NCBI RefSeq assembly: GCF_029948125.1
Contig: NZ_JASAMB010000017.1
Location: 124,001-188,000 of the forward strand
Reading direction: 5' to 3'
DNA length: 64,000 bases
Source of the DNA: Catellatospora sp. KI3
GTDB lineage: Bacteria > Actinomycetota > Actinomycetes > Mycobacteriales > Micromonosporaceae
Shown: in pieces, positions 17,503-27,400 of the stretch
Layout: each line of letters opens with the position of its first letter
Numbering within the stretch: position 1 is the stretch's first letter
Notes under the pieces: generated by a model
Seen by the model: the letters and a program-made list of their open reading frames with translations, nothing else
Told to the model about the DNA's origin: nothing
Database searches by the model: none
Program-made: the position numbers and the translations under genes

Positions 17503-18300
17503 ATGGCTGCTGAAGAGCTCGACTGGACAAGCCCCCGTCCCACCCGCACCATGCTGGGCCACGAGGTGCTGCTGCTGCTCGGCGTCTCGCTCGGCTACTC
17601 CGCCATACGATCCGTGCTCTCGCTCATCGACAAACTTACCGTCAACGTTCCGCTGAACCAGCAGGCGGCCGAGCTGAACACGGCCGTGACGCCGGACCGG
17701 CCCTGGCTGGATCTGACCATCCAGCTGACCCGGATAGCGTTCGGCGTGGTGCCCGCCCTGTTCGCGATCCACCTGCTCAACCGGGGGCCCGGCCTGGGCG
17801 GCAGGCTCGGCGCGCCGGAGATCCTCGGGTACGCCCGCCGCCGGCCCGGTTTCGACCTGGGCGGCGGTGCCCTGCTCGCCGCGGCGATCGGCATCCCGGG
17901 ACTCGGGCTCTACCTGGCGGCCAAGGCGCTCGGGTTCAACGCCACCGTGGTCGCGTCCGGGCTCGGCGAGGTGTGGTGGGCCGTGCCGGTGCTGGTCCTG
18001 GCCGCGGTGCAGAACGCCGTGCTGGAGGAGGTGGTCGTGGTCGGCTACCTGCTGACCCGCCTGCGCCAGCTCGGCTGGAGCACCTGGACGGCGATCGCCA
18101 CCAGCGCGGTGCTGCGCGGGTCGTACCACCTCTACCAGGGGTTCGGGGCGTTCGTCGGGAACGCGATCATGGGCGTGGTGTTCGCGCTGGTGTATCTGCG
18201 GTGGCGCCGGATCGGCCCGCTGATCGTCGCGCACACGCTGCTCGACATCGTGTCCTTCGTCGGGTACGCCCTGCTGGCCGACCATTTGAAGTGGCTGTAG
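17503..18300 (+). CDS. CPBP family intramembrane metalloprotease
   Basis: 265 residues from ATG 17503. About seven membrane helices. The Abi/CAAX signature is present in order: motif 1 AVLEEVVVVGYLLTRLRQLG with the Glu-Glu pair, motif 2 SAVLRGSYHLYQGFGAFVGN with the His, and motif 3 LIVAHTLLDIVSFVGY with the last His and Asp. The usual Arg after the Glu-Glu pair is replaced by Gly-Tyr, a common variant. Bacterial members process or cleave membrane peptides; specific substrates are not predictable. It is divergent from the flavohaemoglobin gene with 62 bases between starts. Confidence 0.9.
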   Translation: MAAEELDWTSPRPTRTMLGHEVLLLLGVSLGYSAIRSVLSLIDKLTVNVPLNQQAAELNTAVTPDRPWLDLTIQLTRIAFGVVPALFAIHLLNRGPGLGGRLGAPEILGYARRRPGFDLGGGALLAAAIGIPGLGLYLAAKALGFNATVVASGLGEVWWAVPVLVLAAVQNAVLEEVVVVGYLLTRLRQLGWSTWTAIATSAVLRGSYHLYQGFGAFVGNAIMGVVFALVYLRWRRIGPLIVAHTLLDIVSFVGYALLADHLKWL

Positions 18301-18311
18301 CCCGGATACGC

Positions 18312-18346
18312 GGAACGGGGCGGTGCCTGTCGCACCGCCCCGCTCC
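18312..18346. terminator. Bidirectional terminator between convergent genes
   Basis: GGAACGGGGCGGTGC and GCACCGCCCCGCTCC pair with one mismatch around a short loop, between the CPBP gene (plus) and the repeat protein (minus). Confidence 0.75.
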
Positions 18347-18358
18347 ACTGTCAGCCCG

Positions 18359-20686
18359 TCAGCTGTACGGGTAGACGATGACCTTCTCGCCGGTGGTCGG
18401 GATGGACACCGACTTGGCGGTGCTGAAACTCGTCCCGCCGTACCAGCCCTGGCTGGGTTCGCCGCCCTCCAGGTGCAGCCGGACCGTACCGCCGCCCATG
18501 ACGCGGTACACGGCCTGGCCGCCCGCCTGCGGCACCCAGACCCGCCCGACCAGGTCGCCGTTGCTGGTGTAGGCCGCGGCGAAGAGGCCGGCGGGCGATC
18601 CGGTGGCGGTCACCTTCAGCACCGTGCCGAGCTGCAGCTGCTGGTCGAAGGCGGTGGTCTGCCCGGCCGTCACCGGCACCAGCGTGGCGCTCTGCCGCTT
18701 GTACGCCGCCCCGCTCCACTGCCAGGCGTGCGTGCTGGTGACGAAGTCCAGCGGCCACGAGTACGGCCCCAGGAAGTCGATCGTGTACCGGCCCTGGGCG
18801 TCGATGTCCACGCTGCCCCGGCTGACGTCGCCGACGATGGGCGCGGAGACCGCGACGTGCCCGCTGGTCACCGGATTGCCGTCGGCGCCGGTGACGGTAC
18901 CGGTGACGGTGCCCTTGCGGTCCAGGTAGATCTTGTGGATGTACTTCGCCTGGCCCGCAGTCACGGTCACGTCCCGGGCCTGGGCCTGGTCACCGGTTCC
19001 GCCGGTCAGGCCGACCCACTGCGCGCCGTAGGGCGAGCCCTCGCCGGGCAGCACGAAGATCTGGTACGTGCCGGCCGTGACGGTGTTCAGCGTGACCAGC
19101 CCGTCCGGGCCGCTCTCGGCCCCGCAGCCCTCGGACAGGTGGAACTTGACCCGGGTCTGGGTGGACATGCACACGCCCGCCACCGGCGCCCCGGTCGCCG
19201 CGTCGACGACCTTCGCCTGGATCGAGGCGTACGGCACCAGGCTGACCTCGAAATCGGTCTGTCCGGGCAGCACGTTCACCGGTCCGGCGTTCTCCTGCGT
19301 CAGGTAGCCCTCGGCGTAGAGGTTCAGCCGCCAGTAGCCGACCGGCAGGTCGGACAGCACGGCGGCGCCGTTCTGCTCGTCGGCTGAGAAAGCACCGGCC
19401 TGGACCGAGAAGCCCGGGACCGGCGCGCCGGTGACCGAGTCCTTCGCGGTCACCCGGATGCTGCCGGTGGCCAGCTTGGTGTCGTTCACGACCAGGTTCT
19501 GGCCCGCCACGACCGTGACCGGGTCCGCGTCGGCGGCCGCGGTCCTGCCGTACGCGTACTGGCTGACCGTGTGTGCCCAGTCGTAGAAGTACACCGTGTA
19601 CTCGCCGGCCAGCATGGGGTTGGTCTCCCAGTAGCCGTCGGTGTCGGAGTCGGCCTCGTACTGGCCGCCGTAGGCGTCGGTGAACTGCGCGTAGACGTTC
19701 GCGATGCCGTTGCCGGCCGAGTCGGTGAACCGGCCGCTCGCCGTGCCCGTGGGCAGCAGCGTCTCGTTAACGGTGATCACATCGGTGCCGGTGATGGTGA
19801 AGACCTGGCCCTGCGACTCCACCCGCTTGCCGGGCACGAACTGGTTGATCTCGTTGCCCTCCGCGCCGAACGGGATGACCACCCGGTAGGCGCCCGGGAA
19901 CGAGTCGATCCGGTAGCGGCCGTCCTCGTCGGTGTAGGCGAACCCGCGGTTCCAGCTGCCGTCCGCCGGGCTGAGCTGCACCACCTGGTTCGCCGCGGGA
20001 GTGCCGTCGGCGCGCACGAGGCGGCCCGCGATCGCGCCCTGGCCCAGCCGCGTCTCGTTCACGGTGGTGGTCTGGCCCGCCGTCACCTGGTATCGCTGCG
20101 CCAGGGCGGGATCGACCTGGCCCGGGGCGTACTGCTGCTGTTCGCGGGTCCAGAAGGAGACCCGGTACTCGCCCGCGAAGGCTTCCAGGCTGAACTCGCC
20201 GTCGGCGTCGGTGGTGAGGCTGTAGACGTAGTGGTTATAGGTCAGCGGCTCCACCGAGACCTGCTGATTCGGCAGAGGGTCGCCGGCCGCGTCGGTGAAC
20301 CGCCCGGCCAGGGTGCCCGCCGGCAGCAGTGCCTCGTCCACGGTGACGGTGCCGCCCGCGGTCACCGTGTACGTGGTCGCGCTGTCGTAGTCGGCGGTCT
20401 GGTGGGCGTACTGCTCGGGGTGGCCCGCTCCGCTGAAGCTCACCCGGTAGTCCATGCCCGCGGGCAGGTCGGTGATCGTGTAGCGGCCGTCCGGGCCGGT
20501 CAGGGCCGAGCCCCAGCCCCAGCCCTGGGCGTTGACCAGGATGCCGGATACAGGCTGGCCGTCCGCGGTGACCTGGCCCTTGATCGTGCCGGTGTCGTCG
20601 GCGTGTGCCGGAGTCGTCGCGCCGACGGCGGCGACGGTGACGGCGAGCAGCGTCGTGGCGACCCGGCGCAGAGTGTGGCTGCGCAT
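18359..20686 (-). CDS. Large secreted carboxypeptidase-regulatory-repeat protein (tandem paralogue A)
   Basis: 775 residues from ATG 20686, with GAAGGA upstream. A Sec signal (MRSHTLRRVATTLLAVTVAA, cut after TTPAHA) is followed by about eight tandem CarboxypepD_reg / CNA-B-like beta-sandwich repeats. Each has a G-x-V-x(n)-G-x-P core followed by T-D-A-D-G-x-Y/F and a V-T-A-G-Q-T-T-T-V-N-E turn. The C-terminus ends STAKSVSIPTTGEKVIVYPY with no sorting signal or membrane anchor. The build suggests a structural or adhesive extracellular protein. It is a close paralogue of the next gene on the same strand, 194 bases upstream of it, with a hairpin between. Confidence 0.85.
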   Translation of the reverse strand: MRSHTLRRVATTLLAVTVAAVGATTPAHADDTGTIKGQVTADGQPVSGILVNAQGWGWGSALTGPDGRYTITDLPAGMDYRVSFSGAGHPEQYAHQTADYDSATTYTVTAGGTVTVDEALLPAGTLAGRFTDAAGDPLPNQQVSVEPLTYNHYVYSLTTDADGEFSLEAFAGEYRVSFWTREQQQYAPGQVDPALAQRYQVTAGQTTTVNETRLGQGAIAGRLVRADGTPAANQVVQLSPADGSWNRGFAYTDEDGRYRIDSFPGAYRVVIPFGAEGNEINQFVPGKRVESQGQVFTITGTDVITVNETLLPTGTASGRFTDSAGNGIANVYAQFTDAYGGQYEADSDTDGYWETNPMLAGEYTVYFYDWAHTVSQYAYGRTAAADADPVTVVAGQNLVVNDTKLATGSIRVTAKDSVTGAPVPGFSVQAGAFSADEQNGAAVLSDLPVGYWRLNLYAEGYLTQENAGPVNVLPGQTDFEVSLVPYASIQAKVVDAATGAPVAGVCMSTQTRVKFHLSEGCGAESGPDGLVTLNTVTAGTYQIFVLPGEGSPYGAQWVGLTGGTGDQAQARDVTVTAGQAKYIHKIYLDRKGTVTGTVTGADGNPVTSGHVAVSAPIVGDVSRGSVDIDAQGRYTIDFLGPYSWPLDFVTSTHAWQWSGAAYKRQSATLVPVTAGQTTAFDQQLQLGTVLKVTATGSPAGLFAAAYTSNGDLVGRVWVPQAGGQAVYRVMGGGTVRLHLEGGEPSQGWYGGTSFSTAKSVSIPTTGEKVIVYPYS

Positions 20687-20823
20687 GCGTCCTTCGGTTG
20701 TGAGAGGTGGACAAGCACGCACAGAGGTCTGATGTTCAGTTCGAGAAGACCCCCGTGGTCGCGGACACCATAGCGGTCCGGGGCGACCCGGCGCGGCCCC
20801 GTTTCGGCCCCCTGGCACGGAAA

Positions 20824-20852
20824 CGGGGGCGGTGCGTGGCGCACCGCCCCCG
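20824..20852 (-). terminator. Terminator between the tandem paralogues
   Basis: CGGGGGCGGTGC pairs perfectly with GCACCGCCCCCG around GTGGC, just downstream of paralogue B on the minus strand. It is very similar to the hairpin at 18312-18346 behind paralogue A. Confidence 0.75.
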
Positions 20853-20880
20853 AATCACCCGGTCAGCTGGATCAGCCGGA

Positions 20881-23199
20881 TCAGCTGTACGGGTAGACCA
20901 CGACCTTCTCACCCGTGGTCGGGATCGACACCGGCTTGGCGGTGGTGAAGTCCGTGCCGCCGTACCAGCCCTGGTCGGACCAGCCGTTCTCGTAGTGCAG
21001 CCGGACCTGGCCGCCGCCCAGCACCCGGAACGACACCTGGGCACCGGACTGCGGCTCTGCCGTGAACCCGACCAGGTCGCCGTTGCTGCTGGTGTAGGCC
21101 GCGACGACGCCGCCGCCCGGAGATCCGGTGACGGTCACCTTCAGCAGGGTGCCCAGCTGCAGCTGCTGGTCGAACGTGGCGCTCTGCCCGGCCGTGACCG
21201 GGATCAGCGTCGCGCTCTGCCGCCGGTACGCCGCGCCGCTCCACTGCCAGGCGTGCGTGGTGGTCCGGAAGAACAGCGGCCACGAGTACGGACCCAGGAA
21301 GTCCAGCGTGTACCGCCCCTGGGCGTCGATGTTGGCGCCGCCCTGGCTGCTCTCCCACGTGACCGGGGCGACCACGGAGACCTTTCCACTGGTCACCGGG
21401 TTGCCGTCGGCGCCGGTGACGGTGCCGGTGACGGTGCCCTTGGGATCCATGTAGATCTTGTGGATGTCCTTGGCCTGGCCGGGGGTGACGGTGACGTCCC
21501 GGGCCTGGGCCTGGTCACCGGTGCCGCCGCTGAGACCGACCCACTGCGCACCGTAGGCCGAGCCGGACTCGGGCAGCGCGAAGATCTGGTAGGTGCCGGC
21601 CGAGACGTAGTCCAGCACGACCTCGCCGTCGGCGCCGCTCTGGGCCGGGCAGCCGAGCAGCCGGAACTGGGTGCGCGTCTGCGTGAACAGGCAGACGCCC
21701 GCCACCGGCGCGCCCGTCGCGGCATCCACCACCTTCGCCCGGATCGACGCGAACGGCACCAGCGTTACCTCGAGCGTCGCCTGCTGCCCGGCGGTGATCG
21801 TCACCGGACCGGCCTTGAGCACCTCATACCCGTCGGCGTGGACGCTCGGATACCAGGTGCCGACGGGCAGGTCGGGCAGCACGGCGGCGCCGTTCTCCGC
21901 GTCGGCGGAGGCGCTGCCGGCCCACACCGCGAAATCGGTGACGGGTGCGCCGGTGACCGAGTCGCGGGCGGTGACCCGCAGGCCGGAGGTCGACAGTCGG
22001 GTGTCGTCGACGACGAGGTTCTGCCCGGCCACCACGGTGAAGCGGGTTGCGTCCGCAAAGTCGACCTTGCCGTACGCGTACTGGTCGACGGACTCCCGGT
22101 CCCAGAAGCGGACGACGAACTGGCCCGGCAGCACTGTGCCGATCTGCCAGGTGCCGTCGGCGCGCGTGCGGGTCGAGTAGTAGCTGCCGTTGACGTCGTC
22201 GAGCGTCACGCCGATGCCGGCCAGGCCGTTGCCTGCGGCGTCGGTGAACCGCCCGCTGGCCGAACCCGTGGCCAGCATCGTCGCGTTCACCGTGGTCGTG
22301 CTGCCCGCGGCCACCGCGAACACCTGCGCCTCGGATTCCAGCATCGTGCCAGGCACGTACTGGTTGAGCTCGAACGCGCTGGTGATCTCAATGGCGATCT
22401 TGTAGCTGCCGGGCAGGGCGTCGATCCGGTACTGCCCGTCGGCGTCGGTGTAACCGAAGGCGCCCGGCCCCCCGCTCGTGGAGAGCAGGTTCACGGCGGC
22501 ATCCGGGTACGGCGTGCCGTCCGCCTGGACGACGCGGCCCGCGACCGCGCTCTGCAGCATCGCGGTGGCGTTGACGGTGACCGTCTGATCGATTCCCACC
22601 GGGTAGACCTGCGCCTGCGACCAGCTGGTCGTCGCGGGGGCCCACTGCCGCTGGGTGCCGAGCTGGAAAGCGACCTTGAAGTTGCCGGTCGGAACGGCGA
22701 TGGAGTAGTAGCCGTCGGCGTCCGTGGTGCCGCTGTACGCCCAGGCTTCAGGATCCGACCAGGCGGAGACGCTGATGCCGGCCAGACCGCTGCCCGCCGC
22801 GTCGGTGAACCGCCCCGCGACGGTGCCCGTGTCGATGAGGGTGTCGTTCACCGTGGTGGTGCTGCCCGCGGTCACGCTGAACGAGGTCTCGTTCTCGGGG
22901 ATGGCGCTGTGGTACGCGTACTGGACCGGCCCTCCCTGCGGGGTGAAGGAGACCGAGTAGCCGTCGCCCGCGGGCAGGCCGCTGATCTCGTAGCGACCGT
23001 CCGAGCCGGTCTGGGCCGAACCGAAGCCCGGGCCGACGATGTGCACGTTGGCGTTGGCGACGGGTTGGCCGTCATCGGTGAGCTGTCCGGAGATCGTGCC
23101 GGTGCCGGGATCGGCGTGCGCCGGCGTGACCAGTCCCATGGCGGCGACGGTCACGGCGAGCAGCGTCATCCCGGCGCGGCGCAGGTAGTTTGCGCGCAT
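20881..23199 (-). CDS. Large secreted carboxypeptidase-regulatory-repeat protein (tandem paralogue B)
   Basis: 772 residues from ATG 23199; the same GAAGGACGC ribosome-binding context as paralogue A. Signal MRANYLRRAGMTLLAVTVAA is cut after PAHA. The same series of CarboxypepD_reg-like repeats follows, with SGRFTDAAGNGLAGIGVTL and VAGRFTDAAGSGLAGISVSA as typical units. The last 300 residues match paralogue A closely (GGTGDQAQARDVTVT, KGTVTGTVTGADGNPVTSG, ending TTGEKVVVYPYS). The two genes share upstream DNA as well, so one copy arose by tandem duplication including its promoter. Extracellular; no catalytic motif. Confidence 0.85.
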   Translation of the reverse strand: MRANYLRRAGMTLLAVTVAAMGLVTPAHADPGTGTISGQLTDDGQPVANANVHIVGPGFGSAQTGSDGRYEISGLPAGDGYSVSFTPQGGPVQYAYHSAIPENETSFSVTAGSTTTVNDTLIDTGTVAGRFTDAAGSGLAGISVSAWSDPEAWAYSGTTDADGYYSIAVPTGNFKVAFQLGTQRQWAPATTSWSQAQVYPVGIDQTVTVNATAMLQSAVAGRVVQADGTPYPDAAVNLLSTSGGPGAFGYTDADGQYRIDALPGSYKIAIEITSAFELNQYVPGTMLESEAQVFAVAAGSTTTVNATMLATGSASGRFTDAAGNGLAGIGVTLDDVNGSYYSTRTRADGTWQIGTVLPGQFVVRFWDRESVDQYAYGKVDFADATRFTVVAGQNLVVDDTRLSTSGLRVTARDSVTGAPVTDFAVWAGSASADAENGAAVLPDLPVGTWYPSVHADGYEVLKAGPVTITAGQQATLEVTLVPFASIRAKVVDAATGAPVAGVCLFTQTRTQFRLLGCPAQSGADGEVVLDYVSAGTYQIFALPESGSAYGAQWVGLSGGTGDQAQARDVTVTPGQAKDIHKIYMDPKGTVTGTVTGADGNPVTSGKVSVVAPVTWESSQGGANIDAQGRYTLDFLGPYSWPLFFRTTTHAWQWSGAAYRRQSATLIPVTAGQSATFDQQLQLGTLLKVTVTGSPGGGVVAAYTSSNGDLVGFTAEPQSGAQVSFRVLGGGQVRLHYENGWSDQGWYGGTDFTTAKPVSIPTTGEKVVVYPYS

Positions 23200-23553
23200 G
23201 CGTCCTTCTGGGGTGAGAGGGGATGCGGAGCACACACGGGAGTTCGACCCCCGTGATCGCAGACACCGTAACGGCGCGGTACGACCTCGCGCTGACCCGT
23301 TTCCCCGCGACCCGGATCCGTACCAGGGGGAAAGATCGCAGTGGGCATGATCACATCAAGCGGTGCGGGGTCGTGTCGGCACCGGGCGGATCTGGGCGTA
23401 CACGCCCCGCCGCGGAAGCGGCACGGAGGGTCGGGTACGCACCGGCGGACATCCACCGGCGCGCGACACGATTAGTCGCTTTGCTCAACCCGGTGGGCGC
23501 ACGGTATCCTCGTGCGTCGGTGGTCGAACAGGGAGACCTGTGAGTCCACCACT
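23200..23553. other. Intergenic region upstream of paralogue B and tRNA-Ser(GCT)
   Basis: About 350 bases without a gene. The first 110 bases repeat the upstream DNA of paralogue A (GACCCCCGTG and ACACC segments at 20750-20770 and 23246-23268) and should hold the minus-strand promoter. The right part precedes the tRNA; no clear promoter boxes were recognised. Confidence 0.45.
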
Positions 23554-23644
23554 GGAGGCTTCGCCTAGTTCGGTCTATGGCGCCGCACTGCTAATGCGGT
23601 TGGGGTCTTAAAGCCCCTCCCGGGTTCGAATCCCGGAGCCTCCG
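23554..23644 (+). tRNA. tRNA-Ser (anticodon GCT)
   Basis: Acceptor GGAGGCT pairs with AGCCTCC (23637-23643). Anticodon GCT is at 23590-23592 in loop CTGCTAA. There is a long variable arm and T loop GGGTTCGAATCCC. CCA is not encoded. Confidence 0.95.
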
Positions 23645-23700
23645 CGCGGGACCACGTTCGCGGTCGGAAATCCGGCCGTGTATGCTGATCCAGCAAGCAA

Positions 23701-23776
23701 GCGCCCGTAGCTCAACGGATAGAGCATCTGACTACGGATCAGAAGGTTAGGGGTTCGAGTCCCTTCGGGCGCACCA
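23701..23776 (+). tRNA. tRNA-Arg (anticodon ACG)
   Basis: Acceptor GCGCCCG pairs with CGGGCGC. Anticodon ACG is at 23734-23736 in loop CTACGGA. The T loop is GGTTCGAGTCC and CCA is encoded at 23774-23776. It lies 56 bases after tRNA-Ser(GCT), probably in one transcript. Confidence 0.95.
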
Positions 23777-23782
23777 GCAGGC

Positions 23783-23819
23783 CAAGGGCCGGTTTCCACT
23801 CAGTGGAGACCGGCCCTTG
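23783..23819 (+). terminator. Terminator after the tRNA pair
   Basis: CAAGGGCCGG and CCGGCCCTTG form the base of a hairpin extended by TCCAC/GTGGA, 7 bases after the tRNA-Arg end. Confidence 0.8.
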
Positions 23820-23924
23820 ATCGTTGGCACCCGGTCGACCCGTCTCGCCCCGTTCCGCCAGGCCAGGCCACCACGTCTCGTTCCCGCGCCGGTCGCGCCA
23901 TGGTCGCGCCGCGCCGCCCCCTTT

Positions 23925-23991
23925 CATAAACGCTGGCCTATCCAGTCGAAGATGATCTTCGCGAATTCCATGTCATAGGCCAGCGTTTATG
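23925..23991. repeat. 67-base palindromic element with 17-base perfect arms
   Basis: CATAAACGCTGGCCTAT (23925-23941) and ATAGGCCAGCGTTTATG (23975-23991) are exact inverse complements. The spacer contains a second palindrome, CGAAGATGATCTTCG. It is unrelated to the four-copy repeat family and AT-richer than its surroundings. Only one copy is in the window. Confidence 0.75.
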
Positions 23992-24493
23992 GAAGGCGGC
24001 GGGTGGTCGGCGTCTCTGGTCACTTTCGTGGCTGGTGGCGTGCCGGGAAGCGCGGATGCCGACCGGAAACGACGTTCTTCCGGTGCTAGGCCTCGCTTGA
24101 TCGCTGGTTTGGGTCGTTTCAAGCCGCTGAACTGCATCTCGCGACCTCAAGCGGCGATCACGGAGGCTCTGACCTAGCCGTTCGCCGCCGTCCAGTGGGT
24201 CAGGTGCCGCACGGGGCGAAAAGCGGGCGGGCACGTAGGCCGGTCGTCTGCGAGAAGGCCCAGCTTGTGGCCGTCGTAGCGCTGCACCTGCCGCAGGGAG
24301 GACCAGGTGGTCGAGCTCGGGTGGCCGACTCTTCGCCCCTTGCCCGACCGCTCCGGTGGTTCGCGGTGCGGTGCGCTGCGGAGGTGGTGCGAACTGGACC
24401 GGTTGCGGCCGCCGCCCGCCTGTTCGGCCGATTTCTGGCCGGTCGAGGGTTTGGAATGCTTCGAACGCCAACTTTCTCGATCATGGGGGTTCC
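23992..24493. other. Intergenic region before the subtilase gene
   Basis: About 500 bases without a gene I can support. On the minus strand 24177-24310 reads SSLRQVQRYDGHKLGLLADD and on to HLTHWTAANG before a stop, which looks protein-like and could be the remnant C-terminus of a lost gene; its upstream part has no start or coding bias. Confidence 0.35.
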
Positions 24494-27400
24494 GTGCTGC
24501 TCCGCCGACCGGCGGTCGCGGCGTGCGCGTTGGCTGTCCTGAGTTCGCTGACCATTCCGGTTTCAGCCTCAGCCGCGCCATCCGACGACCACATCAAGAC
24601 CAGCGTCAAAATGAACCGTCCCGAGCGCTCCCACAATGCCAAGGGGCGCGACTACAACCCGGACACCCTGCTGGTGCGGTTCAAGCCCGATGCCGCGGCC
24701 GCCGCCAAGGACAAGGCGTTGTCCGCGCGCGGTATGCGCTCCGCGGGCGCCGTGGCCGGGACCGGCTACGTCCGGGTGAGCGCCAAGGGCGCCGCCGCCA
24801 AGCTGCTCCGCGAACTGCAGGCCGACCCGGCCGTCGCGAGCGTCTCGCTGGACTACCGCCGCAAGATGGCCGTCGTCCCGAATGATTCCTGGTATGCCAC
24901 TGACCAGGGCTACCTGAACACGATCCGGCTTCCTCAGGCGTGGGACCGCACCAAGGGTTCCACCAGCCAGGTGATCGCCGTGCTCGACACCGGCGTCAAC
25001 GGCACGCACCAGGACCTCACCGGTCGGGTGCTGGCCGGCTACGACGCGATCGCGAACACGCCGATCGCCGCCGGCACCAACTCCGACGACAACGGCCACG
25101 GCTCCGAGGTCGCCGGTATCGCGGCAGCAAACACCGGCAACGGGATCGGCGTGGCCGGTGCCGCGTGGACCGCCCAGATCCTGCCGGTCAAGGTGCTGGA
25201 CTCCGAGGGCTACGGCTACGACTCCGACATCGCCGAGGGCGTCATCTGGGCCGCCGACCACGGTGCCAAGGTCATCAACATGTCGCTGGGCGGCGTGGAC
25301 GACGACCCGGTCCTGCACGACGCCGTCACGTACGCCACCGACAAGGGCGCGGTCGTCGTCGTGGCGGCCGGCAACGACGGGAACTTCACGCCGCAGTACC
25401 CGGCGGCCTACCCGGAGGTGCTCGCGGTCGGCGCGACCGACGCCGCCGGCAAGCTGACCGATTTCAGCAGCCTGGGTGACTGGGTGGACGTCGCGGCCCC
25501 CGGGTTCGACATGATCTCGACCGGAAACGACGGCAACTACTGGTACGGCATGGCGGGCACGTCGTTCGCGGCGCCGCTCGTCTCGGGCGTGGCGGCGCTG
25601 GTCCGGACGGTCAACCCGTCGATGACGCCGGCGCAGGTCATCGCCAAGATCAAGACGACTGCCCGCGACGCCGGTCCGCACGGCCTCGACCCCTACTACG
25701 GCAACGGCATCGTGGACGCCTTCTACGCCGTCGGCGGGACCGCGACCACGGACTTCGCGCAGGCCGCCCTGGGCACGAACGAGTCCAACGACGTGCCCGC
25801 GCGGGCCACCGCGTTCGCCAGTTCGGTCACCGGCACCATCGCGGTCGAGGGCGACGTCGACTGGTACCGCTGGGAGAACACCGACCGCAAGCCGGTCCAG
25901 TTCCGCCTGGCACCGCCCGCCTACAACGGGAGCATCGGGCAGAACATGGACGCGGTGCTGACCGTGTACGACCAGAACCTGCAGCGGATCGGGCAGGCCG
26001 ACAGCGCCGACGCGACGGCCACGGAGCAGCTGGACATCACGCTCCCGGCCGGGACGTACTACGTGGCCGTGCGCAACTACAACGGTGCTGTGGACAGCCG
26101 CCCGTACACCCTCTCGGTGACCCCCGGCCTGCAGGCGATGTTCCAGCCGTACCAGACCATCACCACCGGATCGGTCCCGGAGAACGTCGTCATCGGCGAC
26201 GTGACAGGTGACGGCCGCAACGACATCGTGCTCGTCATGGGTTACCTGAACGACCCTGCCAACGATTACAAGCTGGTCGTCTACCCCCAGGGGGCCTACG
26301 GCCGGCTCATGGCTCCCGTCAAGTACACGACGCAGATCCAGTACAACGACCAGGCCGGAATCGCCCTGCTCGACGCGGACGGCGACACACGACTCGACGT
26401 CGCCATCGCCACCTCGCGCGGCGTGCAGATCTTCCGGCAGTCCGCGGCGGGCGCGCTGACCGACGCCGGTCTGATCCCGAACACCCTCGGCGCGCAGTTG
26501 ATCGCGGCGGCCGACATGGACGCCGACGGCGACACCGATCTGGTGGTCAGCAGCGCCACGGTCACCGCGGTCGGCACCAAGCTGCTGACCCGAGAGGCGA
26601 ACGGCTCCTTCACGCCCTCGACCGTGTCCGCGGACTTCATCGACGAGGTGGAGCTCGGCGACGTCGACGGCGATGCCCGCCCCGACGTGGTCGGCTTCAA
26701 CAGCGGCCGGGACGGCTCGGCCTCAGTGGTGCGGGTCTACCACGCCAGCAGCGGCTGGAACCGGACCGAGCACGGCGTCGCGCAGGTCTCCACCAGCGTC
26801 AGCGGCATCGAGGTCGCGGACGTGTCCGGTGACGGCCGTGCGGACGTGGTGGCCACCACCGGTGCCGGGCGGCTCGCCGTCTTCCGGCAGAACACCTCGG
26901 GCGGCCTCGACGCGCCCGTGTTCTACCTGACTTACAACAGCCCCAAGCCGGTCGAGGCCGGCGACCTGAACGGCGACTCGCGCGCCGACGTCGTCCTCGG
27001 GCACGACGGGTGGATGGAAGTGAGCGCGTTCACGCAGGAGGCCAACGGCACGCTCGCCGCGGCGGGCGATTTCAGCCTTCCGTACGCGGCGTACACCGTT
27101 CAGGGCGTCGCGGTCGGCGATGTCAACCGCGACGGTGCGCTGGATGTAGCCGTCGCCAACGGCGGGTCGGGCCTCGTGGTGATGCGCGGCGGCAACCCCG
27201 CGACGCCGATTCCGGTCGGCGAGCCGGCCTTCGTACGGTCGGTCACGCCGTCGGACTTCGGCACCGGCGTGGGCCGGGCCCTCGCGCCGTCGGTGGTGTT
27301 CGCCCGTCCCGTGGACGCGGCCTCGGTGACCGCGTCGACGGTCCGGCTGGTCGACGGCAGGACCGGCGCGAACGTGGCGGGCACGGTGTTCTGGGACGCC

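Noticed and set aside
24177-24310. Possible remnant C-terminus on the minus strand
   Set aside because: It reads protein-like for about 43 codons, but I see no start, no family and no upstream coding continuation; left as intergenic.
23938-24471. A 177-codon minus-strand frame covering the palindrome
   Set aside because: Its translation is Arg/Pro/Ser-rich without pattern, and the frame crosses the palindromic element, which is unlikely in a gene.
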